A stretch of DNA of 44,946 bases from Plastoroseomonas hellenica. GTDB lineage: Bacteria > Pseudomonadota > Alphaproteobacteria > Acetobacterales > Acetobacteraceae. The first letter of the stretch is position 1. Each line of letters starts with the position of its first letter. This document shows positions 24,142 to 31,740 of this stretch, piece by piece. The notes beneath the pieces were generated by a model. The model saw nothing but the letters and a program-made list of their open reading frames with translations. It was not told the origin of the DNA and ran no database searches. The stretch is taken from NCBI RefSeq assembly GCF_018129085.1, contig NZ_JAAGBB010000046.1, forward strand, positions 1 to 44,946, given 5' to 3'. Made by a program: the position numbers and the translations under genes.

Positions 24142-24795
24142 ATGCAGAAATCGGAACAGGGGCAGGGAGCCAGGGAAGCGGCGGCCACCCGCGGTCGCGG
24201 CAGGCCGCGCGCCTTCGACCGGGAGGTTGCCTTGGCGCGCGCGACCCGCCTCTTCTGGGTCAAGGGTTACGAGGCGACGTCGATCGCCGACCTCACGGAG
24301 GCGATGGGGATCGGGGCACCCAGCCTTTATGCCGCCTTCGGCTCCAAGGAAGCGCTCTATGCCGAGGCGCTGCGCCACTACCGCGAGACCAATGAGGGGC
24401 TGGTCTGGGCGGGATTCTTTGCTGCCCGCACGGCCCGCGCAGCGGTGCTGTCGCTGCTCATGGATTCCGCCGCGGCCCTGACCGGCTGCGTGGTGGCGGA
24501 CAATCCCCTCGGCTGCATGGTCGCGCTCTCCTCGGTCGGCAGCGAGGGCCATGCGGAGCTCGGCGCGCTGGTGCGGACGGCCCGCGCGGTCACGCTCGAG
24601 CGCCTCGAGGCGCGGCTGAACCGCGCGATCGCCGAAGGCGAGATCCCCGCTGCGACCGATGTCCACGGGCTCGCGCGCTTCGTGCAGACCGTGCAGAGCG
24701 GCATGTCGATCCTCGCCCGCGACGGGGCGCGCCGCGCCGAGCTGGAAGCCGTCGCCGACGTCGCGATGCTCGGATGGGATGCGCGCACGGCCTGA
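24142..24795 (+). CDS. TetR/AcrR-family regulator
   Basis: A 217-aa TetR regulator. After a basic N-terminal tail (TRGRGRPRAFDRE), the helix-turn-helix is ALARATRLFWVKGYEATSIADLTEAMGIGAPSLYAAFGSKEALY, a wording common in regulators of SDR or aldo-keto genes. The helical ligand domain contains a Cys pair (TGCVVADNPLGCMVALSS). The ATG at 24142 is the only sensible start, although no ribosome site is present; it coincides with the predicted transcription start. It is divergent from the SDR gene and shares the duplicated operator with it. Confidence 0.9.
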   Translation: MQKSEQGQGAREAAATRGRGRPRAFDREVALARATRLFWVKGYEATSIADLTEAMGIGAPSLYAAFGSKEALYAEALRHYRETNEGLVWAGFFAARTARAAVLSLLMDSAAALTGCVVADNPLGCMVALSSVGSEGHAELGALVRTARAVTLERLEARLNRAIAEGEIPAATDVHGLARFVQTVQSGMSILARDGARRAELEAVADVAMLGWDARTA

Positions 24796-24894
24796 CCGCG
24801 CAAGGCAGCGCGTGGACATGGTGCAGGAAGGCGCATTAGCTTCGCGTCAGGCCAGCCATGGGTGGCCGAAGAGGCAGGGTCCAAGGAAGCGGTC

Positions 24895-25233
24895 ATGGCG
24901 CTCAAGCGCATGGTGCTCGAAATCGGCATGGGCACCGATATCAGGGGCGCGGATTATACCAAGGCAGCGGTGCGCGCCTTGCGCGACGCGCTCTGGCACA
25001 ATTCTCTCTCGATCGGCGCCGCCGTCGGCCAGCCCGCGGATGCGATGCAGGTCGAGGTTCTGATCGGGGTGCCGAAGCCGGACCAGGTCGACAAGGCGGA
25101 GGTGCTGGCGATCCTGCCGCATGGCACGGGCAGCGTGACCGTGGTCGAAGGCGGACTCGAAATCCCCAATGAGGAAGGGACGGGTTCGACTGTCATCGCC
25201 AATTGCTGCGCGATCGTGCGGCTCGACGTCTAG
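24895..25233 (+). CDS. Lin0512-family protein, first of a tandem pair
   Basis: A 112-aa protein matching the uncharacterised Lin0512 family (TIGR02058/PF09585): MALKRMVLEIGMGTDIRGADYTK at the start, then AALRDALWHNSLS-like helix, QVEVLIGVPKPDQVDKAEV, and a final VIANCCAIVRLDV strand. AAGGAAG lies 6 nt before the ATG at 24895; a GTG at 24862 is possible but fits the family less well. No catalytic role is established. The second copy starts 13 nt after its stop, so the two are co-transcribed and may form a hetero-oligomer. Confidence 0.82.
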   Translation: MALKRMVLEIGMGTDIRGADYTKAAVRALRDALWHNSLSIGAAVGQPADAMQVEVLIGVPKPDQVDKAEVLAILPHGTGSVTVVEGGLEIPNEEGTGSTVIANCCAIVRLDV

Positions 25234-25246
25234 GGAGCGCCGGACC

Positions 25247-25594
25247 ATGGCTTTGAAGCGGATCATCCTGGAGATGGGCAGCGGCAACGACCTGCATGGC
25301 GGCGACTACACCAAGGCGGCGCTGCGCGCCGTGCAGGACGCGCTGCACCATTCCTCGCTGGCTTTCATCCGCAGCCTCGGCCTCGACATCAGGACCATGC
25401 AGGTGGAGGTCACGATCGGTGTGCAGCAGCCGGACAAGGTCGATATCGAGGCCGTCAGCAAATCCCTGCCCTACGGTATCGTCACCGCCAGGGCGGTGAA
25501 GGGCGGGCTGGATGTGCCGGAAGAAGGGAAGCACGACAGGGCGGTGATCGCCTCCGCCGCCATTGCGGTCCGCTTCGATCTTCCTTCACCATAG
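25247..25594 (+). CDS. Lin0512-family protein, second of a tandem pair
   Basis: A 115-aa paralogue of the preceding gene: MALKRIILEMGSGNDLHGGDYTK, a helix AALRAVQDALHHSSLAF, MQVEVTIGVQQPDKVDIEAV, LPYGIVTARAVKGGLDV and AVIASAAIAVRFDL. Roughly half the residues match the first copy by eye, so the duplication is old. The ATG at 25247 has GGGAG about 10 nt upstream. Function unknown. The 250 nt that follow up to the metallo-hydrolase contain nothing I recognise. Confidence 0.82.
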   Translation: MALKRIILEMGSGNDLHGGDYTKAALRAVQDALHHSSLAFIRSLGLDIRTMQVEVTIGVQQPDKVDIEAVSKSLPYGIVTARAVKGGLDVPEEGKHDRAVIASAAIAVRFDLPSP

Positions 25595-25844
25595 CGGGCA
25601 CGGCGGCGGCCGACCGGCCTGTGACGGCTGCTCCGATGGCACGCATGGTACCCGTCTGCCGAGGTTTGGCCGAACGCGAATGGGCGGCGTTCGGGTGACC
25701 GATGCGTCGAAGCTGACGGCTACTGTTCGATCGATCTGTCGCGCCCGTCCGGGCGTCGTGCGCCGATGGCCTCCCGTGGCGGCGATGGACAGATGGCAGG
25801 CACTTCCGACAGGCTGAAAGCTCGCCTAGGCGGAGGAGACACTC

Positions 25845-26653
25845 ATGCAGAGGATCCGGTCCGGCAGCAATTTCGCCAGCTATGCGCTCGGCGGGCTGAC
25901 CATCGTGGCGCTCCGCGACGGCCATGTGGACATGCCGCCCAGCCGGCTGCGCCGGCCGGGCGACCGGCCCTTCGGCGCTGACTTGCCCGAAGGGTCAGGC
26001 TGGTCGGCGGGCGGCTGCGGCTTTCCGTCAAGGCCTTCCTGGTCATCGGGGAAGGCCGGCACATCCTGATCGACACTGGCGCCGCGAATGCCTGGGAGCC
26101 GAGCATGGGCCTGCTACCCGAGGCGCTCGCCGAAGCGGGGGTGGTGCGGGAGGCGATCGACACCGTCGCTGTCACGCACACCCATCTCGACCATGTCGCC
26201 GGGCTGGTGGCGGCGGATGGATCGGACGCCTTCCCGAAGCTCCGGCACCTCTACGTCCCGCAGGCGGAAGTCGCGCTGTTCCGCCGGGATGAACGGCTGG
26301 GGCGCTTCCACGCGCGCTGCCAGGGTTTTGGTGACGGCTTCGCCCTGAGCGACAGCGTCACCGCCATCGCGGCCCATGGCCATGAGGTGGGGCACAGCGC
26401 CTTCGTGGTCGCGAGCGGCGGGGAGGCGCTGCTGATCTGGGGCGATGTCGTGCATGTGCCTTCGATCCAGTGCGCCCGGCCGGAGCTCACCTGGGAATTC
26501 GACGACGACCAGGCGGCGGCGCGCGCGACCCGCCTGCGGATGCTGGAACGATCGGCGCGGCCGGACGTCTTCGTCGCGGGCGCGCATCTCGACTTCCCCG
26601 GCCTCGGCAGCGTCACGCGCGTGGGCGAGGGCTACGACTTCACACCGGCCTAG
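25845..26653 (+). pseudogene. MBL-fold metallo-hydrolase, frameshifted
   Basis: A metallo-beta-lactamase-fold hydrolase of about 269 aa split by a frameshift. The first part (MQRIRSGSNFASYALGGLT...FGADLPE) has a good GGAGGAG ribosome site; at the G-run 25992-25994 the frame changes, and VRLVGGRLRLSVKAFLVIGEG continues in another frame to LIDTGAA and the metal motif THTHLDHVAGL, ending DFPGLGSVTRVGEGYDFTPA at 26653. Restoring one G would give an intact protein. All metal ligands survive in the second part (also His in AAHGHEVGH, Asp in IWGDVVH). It may be a genuine mutation or a sequencing error. The reaction is unknown. Confidence 0.8.
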
Positions 26654-26771
26654 CGACCGCCTCGATGGGGCGGCCGGAAGACGGTCGGGCCCGAACAGGA
26701 ACGCTGCCTTCCGACCCATCCCTGTCCGTCGGTCAAACGGGGACGCCGGCTGGTCAGCGTGTAGTGGCCGA

Positions 26772-26807
26772 TTGCGGACCGTCAGCTACCAAGCTGACGG
26801 TCCGCAA
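26772..26807. terminator. Perfect 16-bp hairpin between convergent genes
   Basis: TTGCGGACCGTCAGCT (26772-26787) and its exact reverse complement (26792-26807) enclose a 4-nt loop ACCA. It lies between the metallo-hydrolase and the convergent AhpD-like gene. There is no T-run on either strand. Bidirectional termination is inferred from position and stability. Confidence 0.65.
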
Positions 26808-26888
26808 CAGCTGCCATTAACCGCCGGCGCGCGGCGTCGCCGCTCAGGTGCATCCGAGCAGCCAGCTGAACCACCCCGGTTGGCGACC

Positions 26889-27434
26889 TCAGATCGAACC
26901 AGCCGGCGTAACGGCGGGAAAGTCCTTCTCGGGATCGAACACGTTATTGAAAAAGTTCGTCAGGGAGTACATCGCCACCAGCGCGACGATCTCCATGACG
27001 TTCGCATCCGTGTAGCCGGCATCGCGGACGGCTTTCAGATCGGCGTCGCCGACATTGCCGCGGGCCTCGATGACTTTCCGCGCGAACTGGACCGCGGCGT
27101 CCCGCTTTGGGTCGGTGGCATGACCCTTCCGGGCGAGAATGATGTCATCGGCCGGCAGCTTGGCCATATGCTCGGCCGTGAAGCTGTGAACCGTCAGGCA
27201 GTAGTTGCAGCCATTCACTTCGGAGACAGCGAGGCCGATGCTGTCCCGCGTCTTCACGTCGAGCGCCTTGCTCAAGGAGCCGAGCAGGGCGGCCCATGCG
27301 TTGAACGCGATCGGGCTCTGCGCGAAGGCCGCCATCATATTCGGGGTGAACCCGATGGTCTTGGTGAAGGTATCGAGGGTCGGCTTCGAAGCCGCTGGCA
27401 CCTGTTCAGGCTTCAGAGCTGCAGTTCTTGGCAT
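26889..27434 (-). CDS. AhpD/carboxymuconolactone-decarboxylase-like peroxidase-related protein
   Basis: A 181-aa protein of the CMD/AhpD superfamily. The redox motif is complete: Glu72, Cys76-x-x-Cys79 and His83 in SEVNGCNYCLTVHSF, the pattern of AhpD-type alkylhydroperoxidases and of the Uxs-like peroxidase-related group. The C-terminal helix NVMEIVALVAMYSLTNFFNNVF is typical. It is the last gene of a minus-strand series, 34 nt after the nitroreductase. A role in detoxifying peroxides or electrophiles is likely; a true decarboxylase is not, since the Cys pair is present. Confidence 0.87.
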   Translation of the reverse strand: MPRTAALKPEQVPAASKPTLDTFTKTIGFTPNMMAAFAQSPIAFNAWAALLGSLSKALDVKTRDSIGLAVSEVNGCNYCLTVHSFTAEHMAKLPADDIILARKGHATDPKRDAAVQFARKVIEARGNVGDADLKAVRDAGYTDANVMEIVALVAMYSLTNFFNNVFDPEKDFPAVTPAGSI

Positions 27435-27468
27435 CGTATTCTCCGAAAGTTCCTGGTTTTACTGATAA

Positions 27469-28086
27469 TCAGACGAGATTCAGCACCTCGACCACCGGAC
27501 GGCGCGGCTTCTGCGCCCAGTTTCCCGGACGCTCCGGCCCGACGGACAACAGCATGACCGGCACTTCGTCCTCGGCCAGCGCGAACTCGCGATGCACCGC
27601 TTCGGCGTCGAAGCCGATCATCGGCGTCGAACCCAGGCCCAGCGAGCGGGCCGCATAGATCATCGCTGTCGCGCCGATGGCGGCGCTGCGTACTGCCTCG
27701 TCGCGCTGGCGCTGCGGGTGCTCGAAATACAGACCGCGTGCGGGGATTTCCCAATCCGGCACCATCTTCGCCGGCATGATGCCGGCTTCCACCAGCGGTG
27801 CCAGGCGCTCCGGTATGACGCTGGAATCGGCCAACTGTCCGCAGACGATGAAGGTCACGGCTGCTTCGGTGATCGGGGGCTGATTCCAGGCGATCGGGCG
27901 CAGCCGGGCCTTGGCCTCCGGCGTGCGCACGGCGATGAAGCGCCAGTTCTGCAAGTGGAAGGATGTCGGTGCGGTGGTGGCGATCCGAACCAGCTCGCGG
28001 ATGTGGTCGTCACTCAAGGTGGCGGCAGGGTCGTAATACTTGGCGGCGCTGCGGCTCAGAATACATTCGATGACGGCGTTGGTCAT
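27469..28086 (-). CDS. Nitroreductase-family FMN oxidoreductase
   Basis: A 205-aa flavoprotein of the nitroreductase family, NfsA/NfnB-like fold. FMN-binding Arg/Ser near the start (ILSRSAAKYY), TTAPTSFHLQNWRFIAV around residue 45 (the family PSSxNxQ-like loop, here PTSFHLQ), and GLGSTPMIGFD near residue 160. Start at 28086 (MTNAVIEC) follows AAAGGAAG; an upstream in-frame Met has no ribosome site. It probably reduces nitro compounds or quinones with NAD(P)H. It shares a transcript with the AhpD-like gene and lies downstream of the MDR oxidoreductase. Confidence 0.9.
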   Translation of the reverse strand: MTNAVIECILSRSAAKYYDPAATLSDDHIRELVRIATTAPTSFHLQNWRFIAVRTPEAKARLRPIAWNQPPITEAAVTFIVCGQLADSSVIPERLAPLVEAGIMPAKMVPDWEIPARGLYFEHPQRQRDEAVRSAAIGATAMIYAARSLGLGSTPMIGFDAEAVHREFALAEDEVPVMLLSVGPERPGNWAQKPRRPVVEVLNLV

Positions 28087-28286
28087 GGTGCTTCCTTTGG
28101 TGAAGGGACAGTTGAAGGACAAGAGGGCTTTCGCTGTCTTCGCCGGAAATGCCGCAGGGATGGAGCCCGCTCGACATCTCGCCAGGGGCAATGGGTGATT
28201 TCCCGGATTGCCCCGCGCGTCCGACAGGACTCAGCCGGCCGATCTGGACAGCGCCGGCCGGCCGCGTGCATCGAGGCGCATGTCGC

Positions 28287-29204
28287 TCACGAGCGAACGC
28301 GGATGATCGTCTTCCCCGGGCGTCGCTCGGTCGGGTTGAAGGCGGCGACGGCATCGTCGAGGGGCGAGACGGTGCCGATGTTCGTCCGCAGTCGTCCGTC
28401 CCGCACCCGTTGGACGATCTCACCGAGCTGGGCGCGATCGGACTCGACAACGAAGTCGATCGCCAAGCCGTCGGCGGGCCGCGTCTCCGACGGTCCCACG
28501 ATGGACACCAGGATTCCTCCTGCTCGAACCAGGCGCGCGGACCGCTTCCCGATATCCCCACCGATGAGATCGAACACCAGATCGACCTGGCCAACGTCTT
28601 CGAGGGGCTCCTTGTCGAGGTCGACGAACTCGTTCGCACCGAAGTCGAGCGCCTTCTGACGGTCGGCGGCGCGCCCGGTGCCGATGACGTAGCCGCCGAA
28701 CTCACGTGCGAGTTGCGTCACCATCGACCCGACCGCGCCGGCCGCGCCATGCGCGATCACGCGCTGTCCCGCCTGAAGGCGGCCGTGCACGATCAGTCCC
28801 TGCCACGCGGTCAGGCCCGAGATCGGCAGGCTCGCGCCCACCGTGAAGTCGACATCGCCCGGGAGTGGCGCGAGGTTGCGCGCCTCGACGGCCGCGTACT
28901 CCGCCAGGGTGCCGTCGCGTGACCAGTCCGTGAGGCCGAACACCCGCTGTCCCACCGACAGCCCAGTTGTCCCGTAGCCCAGGGCGGTGACCACGCCGGC
29001 CAGCTCATGCCCGGGGATCGACGGTGTTCGGTCGCGGTTGAGGCGATCGGTCCAGGTCGAAGGCCAACCGAGCTCGGTGTTGACGAAACCCGACGCATGA
29101 ACCTGAACGACGACGTCGTTTATCGATGGCCGCGGCTCGGACCGCTCCACCAGCTTCATCCCGGCCGTTCCCGCGGCCTGGTCCGTCACAGCGATCGCCT
29201 TCAT
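28287..29204 (-). CDS. MDR-superfamily NADP-dependent quinone-type oxidoreductase
   Basis: A 305-aa zinc-independent medium-chain dehydrogenase/reductase. The catalytic GroES-like domain has PGHELAGVVTALG and GQRVFGLTDW; the cofactor domain has HGAAGAVGSMVTQLAREFG (AxxGxxG motif) near residue 155 and the basic TGRAAD segment that suggests NADPH. No zinc ligands are seen. Such enzymes reduce quinones or enones. The C-terminus ends PGKTIIRVRS. It lies 220 nt downstream of the AraC regulator on the same strand and 200 nt upstream of the nitroreductase; regulation by AraC is plausible from position. Confidence 0.9.
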   Translation of the reverse strand: MKAIAVTDQAAGTAGMKLVERSEPRPSINDVVVQVHASGFVNTELGWPSTWTDRLNRDRTPSIPGHELAGVVTALGYGTTGLSVGQRVFGLTDWSRDGTLAEYAAVEARNLAPLPGDVDFTVGASLPISGLTAWQGLIVHGRLQAGQRVIAHGAAGAVGSMVTQLAREFGGYVIGTGRAADRQKALDFGANEFVDLDKEPLEDVGQVDLVFDLIGGDIGKRSARLVRAGGILVSIVGPSETRPADGLAIDFVVESDRAQLGEIVQRVRDGRLRTNIGTVSPLDDAVAAFNPTERRPGKTIIRVRS

Positions 29205-29424
29205 CGTCTACCTGCCTGTGTGTGGTAGGTCGTCATCTTCCGAATTCCTTCGCAGACGCGCGAAAATACGAAGGTGCTGGCGCGATGGAACCCGCGTCGG
29301 GCTTCCCTGGACGAACGGACACGCATTCCGGAATCCTGAGCTGGCCAGTGCCGAGGATCAGTGCGCCAGGCGTGCGCGAATCTGGCTAAGGACGGGAGAG
29401 ATGCCTCGGAACGCGGTGTCTGGC

Positions 29425-30390
29425 TCAAGCGCCCTTGTCACCCTCACCGTTTTTCGCGCTCTGCCGGTACTCGCTGGGATCAACGTCGTAGGCTTTGCGG
29501 AATGCGCGCACGAAGCTTGAGCGGCTCTCATATCCCGCGTTGTGAGCCACAACATCGACGGGCGTCGCAGTCGTCGTCAGATCGAGCGCGGCCTGCCGCA
29601 TCCTGAGGTCGCGAAGGATGGCCATGGGCGACCGACCGAAGATGTCGGAGAAGCGGTCCATGAAGGCCGAACGGCTCAAGCTTGCGCTGCAGGCAAGACT
29701 CTGGACCGTGTGCGCAGCACCAGGGCGGGCGACCATGTCGGCAAAGGCGCGCGTGATCTGGCGGTCGGCGAGGATGGAGAAGCGGTCCGTCCAGCTCTGT
29801 GAGGATTTCAGCGAGCGCCGCACCAATGCAATGATGACTTGCTTCAAGAGCGAGGCCGTCATCGCACCCATGCCGACCTCTTGCGACAGGAGCTCATCCA
29901 TGGCCTCGCGGAGCTTGCCATCAATCTTGTCCGACGGTTCGAATTGCTCGACGACCGGTTGGCGCAGGTCGCGAAACAGACCAACCGACTGACCGAAGGA
30001 CGCGTTGAAGAAGCCGCAAATTTGCACGACCTCGGGCTTTTCGTTCGGAGCAGCGACGCGCAGGAGACCTTCTTCGTCGCGCTTCCAACAATCACGGTTG
30101 ATCAGGCGGGTAGGACCGTCGTCGCCGTCGACCTCAATCGAAAAGGGCATATTCGGGGGAACAATGATGAGCAGGTGCGGCATCAACTGCATGTTCGGGC
30201 CGCGATTGATCGATATCCGCCCAGAACCCGCGAGGTTGTAGTGGATCGCGGGCGCATCAATCATTCCCATCTCGGCCCGGTGGCCGCGCGGAACAAGGAT
30301 CTCTGTCAAGGCCACGACGTCGATCTCAAGCGCCCGCATGAGGCTGTTGAGTTCGGTGGTGGAGAGCTTCGAGGCAGAGGCGGCAATCAT
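29425..30390 (-). CDS. AraC-family regulator with N-terminal cupin domain
   Basis: A 321-aa regulator. The N-terminal half is an AraC-binding cupin (VPRGHRAEMGMIDAPAIHYNLAGSGRISI, LLIIVPPNMPFSIEV); the C-terminal half holds two helix-turn-helix units: HTVQSLACSASLSRSAFMDRFSDIFGRSPMAILRDLRM and TPVDVVAHNAGYESRSSFVRAFRKAYDVDPSEYR. The cupin shape matches the cupin_6 regulators next to oxidoreductases. The ATG at 30390 overlaps the stop of the HD gene (ATGA), so it is translationally coupled. Its GC content is about 59%, well below the window mean. Confidence 0.92.
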   Translation of the reverse strand: MIAASASKLSTTELNSLMRALEIDVVALTEILVPRGHRAEMGMIDAPAIHYNLAGSGRISINRGPNMQLMPHLLIIVPPNMPFSIEVDGDDGPTRLINRDCWKRDEEGLLRVAAPNEKPEVVQICGFFNASFGQSVGLFRDLRQPVVEQFEPSDKIDGKLREAMDELLSQEVGMGAMTASLLKQVIIALVRRSLKSSQSWTDRFSILADRQITRAFADMVARPGAAHTVQSLACSASLSRSAFMDRFSDIFGRSPMAILRDLRMRQAALDLTTTATPVDVVAHNAGYESRSSFVRAFRKAYDVDPSEYRQSAKNGEGDKGA

Positions 30391-31103
30391 CGGATCGGTC
30401 CGCTCCTTCCGTCCGCTTCCGGCCGGCGATTTGGCCCCGTCGCGCAACCCGCATGCGTGCAGCCCCGCCACTTGGAACCCAGGATGACGCTGCACATGTC
30501 CGCCCGCCGGAAGCCCGGATCCTTGAACGCCAGGAAGTCGTCGTTGAAAGTCCCGAAGGTGCTGTCCGGGCGGTGCTTCAGACCCTGGTAGAAGGCGTCG
30601 ATGATCCCGTGCTCGAAATCGGCTTCCCGGGGAAAGGCGGCGATGACGGCCTGGCGCTGGGCGTCGGTGAACTGGTCATAGCCGCGGCCGGCCACATCCA
30701 TGCCCGCCCCCGCCTGCAGCAGGGCGATCTCGGGCCGCATGAATTCCGGTATGCCGGGCGTGGTGTGCAGCGCGACCGCGTTCCACACCGTCTCGACGTC
30801 ATGTTCGGAAACGCCCTGCCCGCGCAGGAAATCACGCGCCGCATTCGCGCCATCCACTTCGAAGCGCAGATGGCTGTCGCCGTAGCGCGCGGTGATGCCG
30901 ATGTCGTGGAACAGGGCCGCGGTGTAGAGCAGCTCCGGGTCGAAGGTCAGTCCCCTGCCCCTCCCCGCCATGGCACCCCAGACATAGACCCGCACCGAAT
31001 GATGGAAGAGCAGGTCGCTTTCCACGTCACGGATGAACTCCGAAGCCTCGCGCGCCAGCTTGCTGTCCGGGATCCTGACGCCGGCAATCTCGCTGATGAT
31101 CAT
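30387..31103 (-). CDS. HD-domain phosphohydrolase-like protein
   Basis: A 238-aa protein with an HD metal-binding domain: LLFHHSVRVYVWG (His34-His35), LLYTAALFHDIGIT (His66-Asp67), and a later His in AVALHTTPG; this arrangement is like the cyanamide-hydratase-type HD group. It could hydrolyse a small molecule such as a nucleotide or nitrile; no substrate is evident. The C-terminus (after DDFLAFKDPGFRRADMCSVILGSKW) has a Cys/Arg-rich tail, CTHAGCATGPNRRPEADGR, that looks unlike the family and may be added by a late frameshift or deletion. The start at 31103 (MIISEIAG) fits the family. Overlaps the AraC gene by 4 nt. Confidence 0.82.
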   Translation of the reverse strand: MIISEIAGVRIPDSKLAREASEFIRDVESDLLFHHSVRVYVWGAMAGRGRGLTFDPELLYTAALFHDIGITARYGDSHLRFEVDGANAARDFLRGQGVSEHDVETVWNAVALHTTPGIPEFMRPEIALLQAGAGMDVAGRGYDQFTDAQRQAVIAAFPREADFEHGIIDAFYQGLKHRPDSTFGTFNDDFLAFKDPGFRRADMCSVILGSKWRGCTHAGCATGPNRRPEADGRSGPIR

Positions 31104-31151
31104 GGGCTGCCTCCAGCTCCTGCAGAATCCCAATGCCGCATGGCCTGACGC

Positions 31152-31607
31152 CTAGTTCTCGAGGACGGCCTGCGCCGTGTTGCGGAAGCTGATGGCCATG
31201 CGGTTGTAGGCGTTCATCACGCCGATCGCGATGGTGAGGTCGACGAGCTGCTTATCATCGAAGACCGCGCGCGCAGCCTCATAGGCATCCTCGGGAACAC
31301 CGGTCTCGGCGACGCGCGTCACGCACTCGGCCCAGGCCAGCGCGGCGCGCTCCGTCTCGCTGAACAGGCTGCCGCCTTCCTGCCAGGCCTGGAGCAGCGC
31401 GATCTTCTCGACCTTCACCCCGCGCTTGATCAGCTCCCGCGTGTGCATGTCGAGGCAATAGGCGCAGTTGTTGATCTGGGAGACCCTGAGATAGACGAGG
31501 TCGACCAGCTCCCCGGGCAGGCCGCTCTGCGCGACATAGCCATAGACGCTGCCGAGCGCCTTGGCCCCATTGGGCGAGACCTGGTTGTAGTTGAGCCGCG
31601 TCGTCAT
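31152..31607 (-). CDS. AhpD-like carboxymuconolactone-decarboxylase family protein
   Basis: A 151-aa single-domain CMD/AhpD family protein. The catalytic motif is Cys48-x-x-Cys51 and His55 in QINNCAYCLDMHTREL, with Arg/Glu context typical of AhpD-type peroxidases (family members begin MTTRLNYNQVSP). AAGGAG lies 8 nt before the ATG at 31607. It is divergent from the MocR gene at 31741, so it is the likely target of that regulator, and heads the HD-AraC series 48 nt downstream. Confidence 0.9.
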   Translation of the reverse strand: MTTRLNYNQVSPNGAKALGSVYGYVAQSGLPGELVDLVYLRVSQINNCAYCLDMHTRELIKRGVKVEKIALLQAWQEGGSLFSETERAALAWAECVTRVAETGVPEDAYEAARAVFDDKQLVDLTIAIGVMNAYNRMAISFRNTAQAVLEN

Positions 31608-31740
31608 TCTTCCCACTCCTTCGACCGTCGTGAACGGAAGCGGAGGGCGCCCTGCCGTCGTAGGCGATGGCGCAACCCGCCTTTCACCGCCCGAAAATGG
31701 CCGCTGCTGGGCCAGGAAAAAGGACCAAGAACACCGAGTA

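Larger units (their letters stand above)
24077..24146. promoter_or_regulatory. Duplicated 14-bp operator between SDR and TetR genes
   Basis: TAGTGATCGATGCA occurs exactly at 24077-24090 and again at 24133-24146, in the same orientation, 56 nt apart. The left copy lies just after the predicted minus-strand -10 (over the SDR transcription start); the right copy overlaps the plus-strand -10 and the TetR start codon. The core holds the self-complementary ATCGAT. Binding by the adjacent TetR protein is inferred. Confidence 0.8.
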
